Source of the DNA: Paramecium sonneborni
Taxonomy: Eukaryota; Ciliophora; Oligohymenophorea; Peniculida; Parameciidae
Length of the DNA: 64,000 nucleotides
Direction of reading: 5' to 3'
Assembly: GCA_905182985.1 (NCBI GenBank)
Contig: CAJJDN010000063.1
Location: 166,257-230,256, forward strand
The translations under genes and the position numbers were made by a program. Shown here in pieces: positions 39,901 through 51,758 of this stretch (the stretch's first letter is position 1; every line of letters begins with the position of its first letter). The notes below the pieces were generated by a model, which had not been told where the DNA came from, ran no database searches, and saw only the letters and a list, made by a program, of their open reading frames with translations.

Positions 39901-40733
39901 AACTAAAATGCATACACGTTTTATTGCAAGATTTTTGTTAGATTTAAAAGAACCTTTAGGGGCTCTTTAAGGAGATAATGTATGGGATGCTGCTAAAAGT
40001 GCATCTAATTTTAGAATCAGATCAAATAAATAAGGTTATGTATATTTTAATGAATTACTCTATGAAACTATTCGATTTACATTTAAAGAAAGTGTATTCA
40101 AAACTGGATCTCTTGTTGGAAGATCTCAAATGAAACAATTTGATTTAGCAATGAAAAGAAAGATGAAAGAAAATAACATGAAATCAGAGTAATAATAAGA
40201 TTAGGAATATTTTTAAGATGAATATAGCTCTAAACATTAAAACTTCAATATTTTATCAGAATATCTAAATGTATTGATAGCTCTTAAGACATGGGAAGCA
40301 TATACTATAAAATTGATAGAGAAAACAAAAAACCTTAATGAATACACAGAATAAACAAGTTCCTCAGATATAGAAAATAAAGCTTAAATGCATAATGAAG
40401 CATCATTATCTAGATCATCTTAAATTAGATTAGGTTAAATAATAGATCTGGATGATTTAAGAGTTTAACGTAATTATGGATATTTGAATATTTACAAGGA
40501 AACATAACAATATCAATATTACCAGCCATGTCTCTTATTAGAGCCTATTAGTAAATCATCATAATAAGAAACAACAATTCAAAGATCTCCATCAACACTC
40601 CTTGATAATAAAAGTATTAATTTTTCAATAGTTAGGATAGGCAAATCAGAGGAAGACATTAATAAAAAGACAGTCTTCTTTATTTAAATAGAATGTGTAA
40701 TCTTTCAAAGATGTTGTAGATAAAGTGTTTTGA
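33957..40733 (+). CDS. Four-domain voltage-gated-type cation channel, ~2214 aa, DDDD pore
   Basis: Exons 33957-34117, 34142-35451, 35480-36768, 36795-39180, 39210-40694 and 40720-40733 sum to 2215 codons. The last intron (25 nt, starting GTGTAA) is the least certain. Four repeats of six membrane spans with re-entrant pore loops are visible, the plan of Cav/Nav/NALCN alpha subunits. Pore signatures: repeat I TMDNW (Asp 462), II TNDDA (Asp 1167), III SLDGW (Asp 1548), IV TGDDW (Asp 1849). Asp stands where Ca2+ channels have Glu. S4 helices carry few basic residues (LRAMRILIQLGK in I; FKGLLRLLRVLLFS in IV), suggesting weak voltage sensing. A long basic linker of roughly 400 residues joins I and II, and a Gln-rich C-terminal tail follows repeat IV. 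Probably a plasma-membrane Ca2+ or mixed cation channel; permeability is inferred. Confidence 0.9.
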
Positions 40734-40769
40734 TATTAGATTTATACTATAAATTATTTTATAAACAAA

Positions 40770-41774
40770 TCAAAATGTAATTTATTATTTTTTTCTATCT
40801 TCTATTTCTTCCTCTTCTTCATATTGCAATTAAACCCTTGTTTTCTTTTTTTTAATATCCTTAATTTCATCATCTAAAATAATAATGATTAAATATCTAC
40901 CCTATCTTCTCAATTAATTAAATGTCTATTTTTTAAATAGTCTTTTATCATCTTCTTAATTATCTTCATCCTAATCTTCTTCATCATCATCATCTTCTTC
41001 TAAATCATTTGGATCAAATATCAATTCTTCATCTGAATAATCTTCTTCTTCCTCTTCCAATTCTTATTATTCTCTCTATTAATTATTAATAATCTATATT
41101 TACTTCTTCTTCATCTTCTACTTAATTTTAACCAACCACTTTTTCAAATGCTTTTGAATTATAATTCATTATTTCATTATATACTCCATTTTTTAATCTA
41201 TCCATTAATTCTTATTCTATAGCATTCTCTAAATTAGCAGCCACTAATGCTTTCTATTCTCTTATCTTATCTCTTCTTTCTGCTTTCTTCTTTATGGGAA
41301 TCAATTCCTTGCTAATATTATTAATCTTTCTTACAATCCCTTCAATCTCATCTTCCTTATCCTTATCAACATCTATCTCAACTTTGTCAGTCTTTACTTA
41401 TTCTTATGTATCATAAAATTACTCCAATATTTTAACTATTCATCTATTTAACTCAATGCCTAATATTTCTATCTTTCTATCTTACTTATTCATAGTTCTT
41501 TGATAATAGTATTCTCTCCCACAATTCTTTTGGTTTCTATGCTCTTTCTGCTGTTTTTACATAAAGATAACATAAACCCTTTTCTTCTTTAATTGTGGCA
41601 TATTATGAATTTGCTAATGGACATGATTGTTTTGAACATAAACCTGTCACATTATATTCATTTCTACAGAAATTCTATGAAATTGTTCTAAGCATATTCA
41701 TTACTATCTTACTTTATCTTAAATGAACAATGTCCTCGATTTATCACTTACCATACTACTTCGTCAATTTACAT
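40770..41774 (-). CDS. MAK16: MAK16, 60S ribosome biogenesis factor, 291 aa
   Basis: Minus-strand exons 41774-41713, 41687-41486, 41459-41335, 41311-41104, 41075-40901 and 40873-40770, with five introns of 23-28 nt, give 292 codons. The sequence shows the MAK16 signatures: VVWQVINRGHCSFK, NFCRNEYNVTGLC, SCPLANSQYATIKEEKG, LYVKTAERAQKP, LWERILLSKNYE, IDEQLKYW, KKKAERRDK, then a very acidic stretch and the terminal VQLQYEEEEE. Length matches the human protein (300 aa). MAK16 is a nucleolar factor of early 60S assembly. The last intron (40874-40900, 27 nt) is a multiple of three without TGA; it is inferred because its removal restores the acidic-to-basic junction seen in the family. The gene is convergent with the channel (36 bp apart), and its start lies 68 bp from the TAF1 stop. 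Confidence 0.95.
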
Positions 41775-41842
41775 TATTTATTTATTAATAATAATATTTA
41801 TATCAATTAACAATTATTATCATATATCAAAAAATATATATT

Positions 41843-44800
41843 TCAAGGTAATCCTTTCTTCTTTTTCTTCTCCACCCAAATCTTCTTCTCCTTCTTTTAA
41901 AATGCCTCTATTCTTAACTTATAATTCTCTTAATCAACTATTAAATACGGTTTTATATCTTCATCATTATATTCTAAATCTTTATTCTTATCATCTTTAT
42001 CTAAATCTCTCTTTGTTCTCTTCTTTTTCACCTCTTCAAAATCTTCAAAGTACTTTCCTGATACTTTTATTGTTAGATTCTATATTAATTTAGCCAATTG
42101 CTTATCCAATTCTTTCTAATATTATTCTTTCTACTTCTTAGTTGTCTATCTCTAATTTTTAGCATATTTCTCTATCACATTTAATTGTTTTCTCTCCTTA
42201 TCATTTAATAACTCCAAATTCTTTCTAAACATTACTGCATCCCTACTCTCTTTATCATCAGGATTCTAAGATTAGGATAAAAATGCTGTTAATTTATTTA
42301 TCATTCTCCATCTCTTCAAATTTTATTCAGTCTATAAAATAATTAAAATAATAATTTACTGTCAATCCTAATTTTCTAGATATATTTTATATGTCTTCTA
42401 CATGTAATTTACGTAAATCATTATCAGTACCCATTACTTATGGCTTTTTCTCTTAAATAGCATTCTAACCTTTTTCACCTCTGGCTTTTAACGGTTTTTT
42501 AATATAATTCAACCCTCCATGTCCTGATGTAGGATCACCAATTCCATATAATAACATTCTTCCTGTTTAATTAGCTGAATGTAAAAATGATTAAGATAAA
42601 GACCAGGCAGTCATGTTTAGTTCATCTTCAATTCTTCTAGCAATAACCCAACTATTGAAATCCTAAGGGTTTCTTGATAAATATTCTTATAAAGTTTTCT
42701 TCATTTTATCACTATTTTTAAGTTCTCTTAATCCAAATTCTTATAATAAATAAGAGGAATGCAACATAGATTCATACAAACAAACTTGATTGGCTGTAAT
42801 ATCATATTTAAGTACTTAAATATCTTCACTTCCTTTTTAATATCTCCAAGTTTTTTGATTTTAAGAATCTTGAACACCTTTACATTCTTTTAGAGCAGAT
42901 CTAATATTGGTATGACTTTATTTTTAGAATATTTATTCTAATTCATCTTATTTAACTTCTTAATCCATTTTGAATTATTTCTTTATATATGTTTTTAAAC
43001 AGTTCTTCAGAAATGTTCCTAAAGGTCTAGAATGAGGTGTAAATATTTCTACTTTAGGTTCAATTTAACCAACTAAATAAATACAATCAATAGGTCTAAG
43101 TGTATATTTGTAATGACAATTATCAACTCTTGTTCTTACTAATAAAAAATCAGTAATAGGTAATTTTTATTTAAAAATAGGAGCTCTATAGAGTTCATTT
43201 TCTATAACAGCAACACCAATAAATCGTTCATCTGTAAGTTATCCTTATAATGGTATGGTTCCATTCTTATCTAAAAATCTGATCTAACCAATATTGCCTA
43301 ATTATTCAACTAACATATTCTTAAATTCTAAAAGAGTTATTTCTTCATTTGAAATTTATCCTACTTAACCAAATGAACTTTTATAATTAGCTTAAAGACT
43401 ATTTTCTTAGAAATTATTGTAATTATCACTTTCATCTTTAATTCTTTTCTGATTAAATTATTAAAGTGCTCTACTAGGATACACATATCTAGTTACTTTA
43501 GAACACATTCCAGTATTATTAAGTAAAAGAGGTCTTTATTCAATATATTCCATCAAAATAAAATTTCCCTTAGATAATGATAAATTATCAACTTATTTAT
43601 AATATTCATGACTATTCTATTTTTCAGTTAATTCTTCTAACAATATTTCTCTATTATCTTTTTTTTATTCTTTAATATTAACTAAAGGAACCAATTCTGT
43701 AGTCCATGGATCAAAATACTTTACTTATTCTCTCTCTAAACCTAAAAATTCCCTTTTCTCTTCATATAAATTGTCTACAATATTATTTCTATGATATCTT
43801 GCATGTTTAGTCAATACTTAAGAGAAATCATTTAATTGGAATGATTCTGCTACTTAAGAATGATTATAAAAAGGTGTTGTTTAAAATGCTTTCATTTTAG
43901 ATTCAATTAAATTCAATAATTCTTTATTTCCTCCATCTTCATTTCCAAATTATTAATTAAAATCCTATTATTATTACATTCCATCTTCAAATTACGATAA
44001 ATCTTGTGATTCTTCCTAATCTTCTGCACTTAACATATTAACATGAGATACAGCACTTCTATTGTCTTTCTATCTTGAAACTATTGATGGTGCAGCTAAT
44101 CTATTTGCTAATTGTTATATTCCTGTCTTCTCTGGAAACTTTTTTTAATGTAATAAAACTTCCAATTTTTCACTAAAGAACTATCTATTCTACAAATCTA
44201 TCTCTACTCTATTATAAGCCTCAAAAGATTTCGATAAAAAATTCTCCTTTTATCCCATACAAAATTCAATTATCTCCTTATTATAATAAGAATAATTCTC
44301 CAAAGCTTTTTAAAATTCCTATTCCTTCTTATCTATTTCTACTTATTTAAAACTCTCTTCTGGCTACTAATTTTATTAATTCTATTATTCATTCAACTTC
44401 TTTTCATCTTCTAACTATTACTATATTCTTTATAGTAATCCCATTCCTGGCTCATCTGTTTATGCTTAACATTTTAAAATATTTATATTCTCCTATGGGC
44501 ATTAGTACAAAAAAGATTCTTTATTAAGTATCCTTTAATTCTTTTAAGATTAAATTTCGTTGTTATAGATTTCTTATTATTCATTCTCAAATAATTTAAA
44601 TTTATTTGTAAAAAATCTTTTCAAATTTTCTCTGTCTTTCTATCTAATTGATGCTTCTATCTCCATCTAATTTTTTTTAGGATCTTAATCTATATGAATT
44701 TATTATTAAAAATCACCATTCTCTTCAGCATGATATTAATTAGTTTCATTTGTAATTTAAATTCCATTTTTAACTCTTTCTTAGATTTCTTTCTTATAAT

Positions 44801-45671
44801 CTATCCCTTCCTCTAATTTAATTTTCTTATGTTTTTTATTAATTAATTCATTTAATTCTTAATAGAATTTGGATGTTAATAAAGGATTCTAAATATTTTA
44901 AATCATTCCATAAGGATTCTCAACAATTTCCTCTTAGCATAATATAGTATAATTATCTTTGCTTTCATTTTATAGTTTTGTATACAAAGATAATCTTTTT
45001 TCAAGATTTTTTAAACTTTTTTATTTTTTAAATGAATCCAATATAATCTCTGAATCCTTATTCTGTTGTAAATGTTCTCTAATCTATAAATCAGATAAAA
45101 CAGAGAAATTCTATATCAGATAGTCGTAATAATCACTATCAAATGATTTAGTCTTCTTATATTTGTAAAGTATATCATTTATCACTTTATCATAAATCAT
45201 CTTAACATCTTCACTTGCTGCATAATAAAAATCAGAAAATGCATACACAGGATATTTAACATTTTAAGATTAACGAGTATTATTGGTTTGTCCTGATGAT
45301 AAACTATTTCTTAATTCTATTTGACGTAAAAATGTTCTCAACTATGAATTACTTCTCAAAAATTGATTTTAATCCATATCTGATGGTATTGCTAAATTCT
45401 GTAAATTAGGTTCATTAATCTTTAAATTCTATCTTTATCCAATCCTCTTTTACTCTACTTCACTTGCTTCTTCTTCTTCCTCTTCATCATCACTTGTATC
45501 ATCATATTATCCTGAAGGCCTGAATCCTCCCATTAATGCATCACAGTCTAAAATATCTTTGAAGTATCTCATTGCAAAATTTACATCTAATGTACTCTTA
45601 TCTCTTTAATTCATTTCATTCACTTCTTCAAATTAAGCAAACAAAATATCTAAAAGTGCCTCGTTTAACAT
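41843..45671 (-). CDS. TAF1: TAF1, largest TFIID subunit, 1266 aa, no bromodomain
   Basis: Minus-strand exons 45671-42360 and 42331-41843 (intron 28 nt) give 1267 codons. The N-terminus is acidic, with a run of Asp/Glu near residues 55-70 as in the TAF1 N-terminal region. The central-to-C-terminal part (about 720-1120) matches the TAF1 core domain (DUF3591): LRPIDCIYLVGQ, VEIFTPHSR, FLKNCLKTYI, YGIGDPTSGHGGLNYIKKP, GTDNDLRKL, KLGLTEQNLKRW. It ends in a basic Lys-rich tail. TAF1 nucleates TFIID on core promoters. No bromodomain, kinase or zinc-knuckle segment is visible, so at 1266 aa it is shorter than the metazoan protein (about 1890) and resembles yeast Taf1, which also lacks bromodomains. 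The middle (about 250-560) is low-complexity and Gln-rich. Confidence 0.93.
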
Positions 45672-45911
45672 TATTTATAAAATATTTAAAAATTAATATA
45701 AGTTTATAATATATTACAAATTTTAGACAATAATAATTTCAAGTAATTTATTAATTCACTCATATATTACTATCAAATAATTTATAGAACTTTTACAAAC
45801 ATTTTAAATTTCGATAATACAAATCTTAATGTATTGTAGGAGCAATTCCTATTGCTATTATTTACTTGATAAGCATTTCTATAATGTTATATTTGCCATA
45901 TAAGAAATTAT
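45672..45911. other. upstream region of TAF1
   Basis: AT-rich, non-coding; probably contains the TAF1 promoter. No motif recognised. Confidence 0.4.
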
Positions 45912-47077
45912 TGCAAATGAAATGGAATGGTGCAATCGAATAATCCCATAAGCATATGAATATATAAAAGCATGAAATATTATAATAAATTAGAAAAACT
46001 TTTGGGATGTGAGCTTTTTATTACTTAATTTATATATTAGTCAATCAACGATGAATCTTTTTATTTCATTTTAAGAAGAATTTTTATTTGCATTCTTACA
46101 TTTTTCCTTTCTTCCAAAATAAATCAAAAACATTACGTTTTGACTACGGTTTATATAATTCATTTCACATATTCTTTCAGATTTTGAGAACCATATTTTT
46201 TAATGATTTAATTTTAAAAAAGAAAGATGATTGAATCTTAATGATCTTTAACTCCAAATCTTATAATTGGCTTCTCCCTTCAAAATATATATTTTTGAAC
46301 TCTGATTTACACTAAGAAGTAAAAATATCCTTTATTCTTTTTATTATCAATTGGAACTTCTCTAATAAATATTTTTTATATTTTCATATAAATAAAATTT
46401 GAACTTTTGTTTAGTTATTATTTTCTATATGATCATTAGCAGAGCTTGAAGAAAATAAAATATTATTATTATTTATATCTATAATTATATTGCAAATAAC
46501 ATTACTATGATGTCTCAATAACTTAAAATTCTCATTATTATAATAAATTACCTTCGATTAAGTTCTTTTTATGTTTAACAATGATTTTAAAAATATTAAT
46601 TATGTTATTAATTCAATATTAAAAGAAGAGATAATTAATAATTTTTTATAACAGATTCTCTATAAGTAGATACAAACATTTTATTTTATTCTGATATTTT
46701 AAAATTTTAATTTGTTCTTAAAAATTTTATGATATCAGATGATATTAGCCGATTTCTAATAATGTTTGTGGTATACTCAAAATAATTTAAGAAATGAAAA
46801 TTCTTGAATTCAATTTTCAAATTCCAACTTTAAAGCATAATAATTTGTAATTTTTTTCTAATCTTGTCTTATGACAAAACTTATCCTATTAACCATTTTT
46901 TACAGATTTTGAATAATATTAACCAAACAAGCTCCATTTGTTTAGAATTTTGATGCATTGTAGAGATTGATATTATTTTTTGTATTAATAGAGAAACATC
47001 ACTAAAATAGTATTTGATAGCATTTTTTTTATCTTATTAATTTTATAAATTATGATAATTCCAGAATTCCATTTTAA
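45912..47077. repeat. left copy of 1166-bp duplication (probable contig overlap)
   Basis: Repeated at 47079-48244 (offset 1167) with one N at 47078. No difference seen by eye. Confidence 0.93.
46380..46530 (-). pseudogene. possible WD40-repeat relic
   Basis: A minus-strand frame contains LLRHHSNVICNIII followed by NNILFSSSANDHI. This resembles the start of a WD40 blade (His-Ser-x-x-Val, then Leu-Phe-Ser-Ser-Ser/Asp). The frame closes with TGA at both ends and neighbouring blades are scrambled. The same relic is repeated at about 47547-47697 in the duplicated copy. Confidence 0.3.
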
Positions 47078-47078
47078 N
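47078..47078. other. assembly gap (single N) at duplication junction
   Basis: Single N between copies 45912-47077 and 47079-48244. Confidence 0.98.
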
Positions 47079-48244
47079 TGCAAATGAAATGGAATGGTGC
47101 AATCGAATAATCCCATAAGCATATGAATATATAAAAGCATGAAATATTATAATAAATTAGAAAAACTTTTGGGATGTGAGCTTTTTATTACTTAATTTAT
47201 ATATTAGTCAATCAACGATGAATCTTTTTATTTCATTTTAAGAAGAATTTTTATTTGCATTCTTACATTTTTCCTTTCTTCCAAAATAAATCAAAAACAT
47301 TACGTTTTGACTACGGTTTATATAATTCATTTCACATATTCTTTCAGATTTTGAGAACCATATTTTTTAATGATTTAATTTTAAAAAAGAAAGATGATTG
47401 AATCTTAATGATCTTTAACTCCAAATCTTATAATTGGCTTCTCCCTTCAAAATATATATTTTTGAACTCTGATTTACACTAAGAAGTAAAAATATCCTTT
47501 ATTCTTTTTATTATCAATTGGAACTTCTCTAATAAATATTTTTTATATTTTCATATAAATAAAATTTGAACTTTTGTTTAGTTATTATTTTCTATATGAT
47601 CATTAGCAGAGCTTGAAGAAAATAAAATATTATTATTATTTATATCTATAATTATATTGCAAATAACATTACTATGATGTCTCAATAACTTAAAATTCTC
47701 ATTATTATAATAAATTACCTTCGATTAAGTTCTTTTTATGTTTAACAATGATTTTAAAAATATTAATTATGTTATTAATTCAATATTAAAAGAAGAGATA
47801 ATTAATAATTTTTTATAACAGATTCTCTATAAGTAGATACAAACATTTTATTTTATTCTGATATTTTAAAATTTTAATTTGTTCTTAAAAATTTTATGAT
47901 ATCAGATGATATTAGCCGATTTCTAATAATGTTTGTGGTATACTCAAAATAATTTAAGAAATGAAAATTCTTGAATTCAATTTTCAAATTCCAACTTTAA
48001 AGCATAATAATTTGTAATTTTTTTCTAATCTTGTCTTATGACAAAACTTATCCTATTAACCATTTTTTACAGATTTTGAATAATATTAACCAAACAAGCT
48101 CCATTTGTTTAGAATTTTGATGCATTGTAGAGATTGATATTATTTTTTGTATTAATAGAGAAACATCACTAAAATAGTATTTGATAGCATTTTTTTTATC
48201 TTATTAATTTTATAAATTATGATAATTCCAGAATTCCATTTTAA
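47079..48244. repeat. right copy of 1166-bp duplication
   Basis: Same sequence as 45912-47077; unique sequence resumes at 48245. Confidence 0.93.
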
Positions 48245-49421
48245 TTTGATTTCTTTAGTATTATTTTACCATATTCACTCATCAATGGTTTCAAGTAATC
48301 ACATTCATTTTCAATTTAAACATAAAATATATATAAATGTTTAATTGTATTTTGTAGCCTAAAGGGCCTTAATTCTACTAAGCCCTAGGGAGGTTTATTT
48401 CAAAAATTCAATATTTAACGGATTTGCAAATTCTTTTTAAAAGGTTTTTTCCATCCCCTTAATTATTTAACAATATGTATTAAATTAAAAAACGATATGA
48501 TGATTAACAGATTTATCCAACTAAAATATGTAAGTATTTTTCAGATTCAATTATTGATACCTACTGATGAATTCTGAAATAGTATTAGAATAAGCATTCT
48601 CAATGAAAAACTAAAATGTTAGGGAGATTTTCTTAAGATTTTTTTCTGATAAATGTAAAGAAAATCTATCAATCTATTGTCATAATAAGGTTATTTGATT
48701 TATTATGAATGTAATTTCTTTTCAAATTTAAAACTTAAATCATTTTTAATAATTAGAATGAAATAAAATAATAAGTTAGATAAATCATATAAAAAACTGC
48801 AATATGAATATTAGGTTAAAGAATATGTTGTTTGCAAATTATTTTGGCTATATGGTCTTTGTAATAATTTTTATTTTGTTTCATGATATTGTTTTGATAA
48901 ATGATAATTTTTATAAGTAAGACTTTTTCAAAATTGTTCGATCCAAACCCATTATTTTTAATAGTTGGACTCAATTAGTTTAATTTGCATTTTAAAGATA
49001 TTATTATTTAAATTAAAATTCTCATAAAAAAAATAGATGGTTTATTTACTTGTTAGTTTTGTATTTTCATTCATAAATTACATTTTATTATAGTATTATA
49101 GGGTAGTATTTGGAAAATATGATATAAATAATATATTTCGCTTATTGTATTTATTTTAGATCTAATATTTCTTAAAATAATTTAATTGTGTTGCTGTTCA
49201 TTTTAGTTTTTAAAATTAGTATTTTGAGTATCAATTCATCAATACTAAGGATATTTAAATTAGAATAATACTTTTAAATTGGTTCAGAATTTTTAGAATG
49301 TTCAGATATCTACCAGATTAGAATTTAAATCATAATAAATATTTTCAAATAAAAAGTTTAATGAAAGATCTTCAAGTGAAGATAAAACATTACAAAAATA
49401 ATTATTAAACTAATTGTATAA
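48245..49421. other. non-coding or decayed stretch with weak membrane-like peptides
   Basis: Around 49020-49380 the + strand gives hydrophobic peptides and a basic segment WFRIFRMFRYLPD reminiscent of a channel voltage-sensor helix, but TGA codons and frame changes prevent a gene model. A small GC-richer island lies at 48357-48392. Confidence 0.35.
48357..48392. other. GC-richer imperfect hairpin
   Basis: Arms agggcctta and taagccct can pair with one bulge around a 7-base loop, followed by the palindrome ccctaggg. It stands out in a very AT-rich neighbourhood. It could be part of a small RNA or chance; no gene call is made. Confidence 0.3.
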
Positions 49422-50273
49422 TACTCTCAAATCATATATTTTTAGGTGGAGAAGATATTGTAGCAAGTCAATTAGAAGAGGTAGAATGGAAACTTTAATG
49501 TCAGATGTCAAAAAACACAATCATAATTATTTCTTAAAATAATTTTATACAAGTGGCAAATCAGAAAATTTATTTAAAAGTAGATCAATATAAATTAAAC
49601 ACAAATAAGTCCAATTTTTTAAAGCTTACAAATATTTAAAATATATATTTAGTTTAGAATAAGAGTTGTTTGAATATTTAAGTATTTCAGGCCAATTTAA
49701 AGTACATCACAACATCAAAAATTAAAATCAAATGGGAATTTTTTAACTTCGCGAATATTTTCATTCAATATTTGGTAATTATAGAGAGTCCCTTTTTTTT
49801 TTGTGGCCTAAAGTCATTTCATATTCAGAATTTCCCTTAGTTTTAAAACTTTTGATAAAAATTTTGAGTAAGAAATTATGTTCATTTGTTATTAGAGAGA
49901 GAATTTAAGAAATATAAAAAAACTGCTATTAGAAAATCATGTAATATTTATTTCCATGATAAATTAACTTATTGCTGATTAATTTGAATATTAGGAAAAA
50001 ACTATAATCAATTCGAGGAGTAGTCTAATCAATTTTAAGCCAATTATTATCATATAATTGCCAAAAAATAATATTTTATATGTTCAAGAAATTAACGAGA
50101 AATCTCTTAATTTTAGAATTTACATTTTATATGATTAACAACTAGAATATCAGAACCATAATCAATTACATTCATTTAAATTATTGAAGGGATGGATTAT
50201 TATATATACTTCGAAAAATCGGAAAGATTAGGAAATATATCTAAGAGAAAATTTAAATTAAGTGATTATGTTA
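49422..50273. repeat. left copy of 852-bp duplication flanking the N-run
   Basis: Repeated at 50550-51401. The left contig ends ...gattatgtta and the right contig starts tactctcaaatc, which occurs at 49422. The scaffolder placed 276 Ns between ends that in fact overlap. Confidence 0.92.
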
Positions 50274-50549
50274 NNNNNNNNNNNNNNNNNNNNNNNNNNN
50301 NNNNNNNNNNNNNNNNNNNNNNNNNNNNNNNNNNNNNNNNNNNNNNNNNNNNNNNNNNNNNNNNNNNNNNNNNNNNNNNNNNNNNNNNNNNNNNNNNNNN
50401 NNNNNNNNNNNNNNNNNNNNNNNNNNNNNNNNNNNNNNNNNNNNNNNNNNNNNNNNNNNNNNNNNNNNNNNNNNNNNNNNNNNNNNNNNNNNNNNNNNNN
50501 NNNNNNNNNNNNNNNNNNNNNNNNNNNNNNNNNNNNNNNNNNNNNNNNN
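50274..50549. other. 276-N gap, probably spurious
   Basis: The gap sits between two copies of the same 852-bp sequence. The real gap is therefore likely negative, an overlap of 852 bp. Confidence 0.95.
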
Positions 50550-51401
50550 TACTCTCAAATCATATATTTTTAGGTGGAGAAGATATTGTAGCAAGTCAAT
50601 TAGAAGAGGTAGAATGGAAACTTTAATGTCAGATGTCAAAAAACACAATCATAATTATTTCTTAAAATAATTTTATACAAGTGGCAAATCAGAAAATTTA
50701 TTTAAAAGTAGATCAATATAAATTAAACACAAATAAGTCCAATTTTTTAAAGCTTACAAATATTTAAAATATATATTTAGTTTAGAATAAGAGTTGTTTG
50801 AATATTTAAGTATTTCAGGCCAATTTAAAGTACATCACAACATCAAAAATTAAAATCAAATGGGAATTTTTTAACTTCGCGAATATTTTCATTCAATATT
50901 TGGTAATTATAGAGAGTCCCTTTTTTTTTTGTGGCCTAAAGTCATTTCATATTCAGAATTTCCCTTAGTTTTAAAACTTTTGATAAAAATTTTGAGTAAG
51001 AAATTATGTTCATTTGTTATTAGAGAGAGAATTTAAGAAATATAAAAAAACTGCTATTAGAAAATCATGTAATATTTATTTCCATGATAAATTAACTTAT
51101 TGCTGATTAATTTGAATATTAGGAAAAAACTATAATCAATTCGAGGAGTAGTCTAATCAATTTTAAGCCAATTATTATCATATAATTGCCAAAAAATAAT
51201 ATTTTATATGTTCAAGAAATTAACGAGAAATCTCTTAATTTTAGAATTTACATTTTATATGATTAACAACTAGAATATCAGAACCATAATCAATTACATT
51301 CATTTAAATTATTGAAGGGATGGATTATTATATATACTTCGAAAAATCGGAAAGATTAGGAAATATATCTAAGAGAAAATTTAAATTAAGTGATTATGTT
51401 A
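50550..51401. repeat. right copy of 852-bp duplication
   Basis: Same sequence as 49422-50273. It includes an open + frame LGGEDIVASQLEEVEWKL followed by Ile/Asn-rich sequence. This looks protein-like for about 120 codons but has no start, family match or clean end. Confidence 0.92.
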
Positions 51402-51758
51402 TTTAGTAATAATAGGCTTGTTATAATTATCTTTAAAAATTGATGAATTTAATAATTTGGCTATACTCAGAGTTTTTTTGGTTAATTTTCCATTAAATTA
51501 TGAATTAAGGGGGTAGTATAGAATTTTGTTTTGGAATGAGAATATTTTTTTTATTTCAAAGTTCAAAATTCTTCTTCAACTTGAGTTTTGGTCATAATAC
51601 AAATGTCATAGCGGGCGATCTTGGGATTTTTTTTAAATTAGCGATGAATTCACAAAAAATACAACTTGAAATGTTTTTGATTATAATTAATCTATATATT
51701 AAATTTTTATATTTCAGTTTCTAAGCATTTACAATATAAATGAAAAACTATTATTCAT
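51402..51758. other. intergenic AT-rich stretch
   Basis: Nothing recognised beyond a short open frame at 51536-51724 with random composition. Confidence 0.45.

Noticed and set aside
50192..50648. ORFs running through the N block
   Set aside because: The open frame is only due to undefined bases; the flanking sequence is duplicated contig end.
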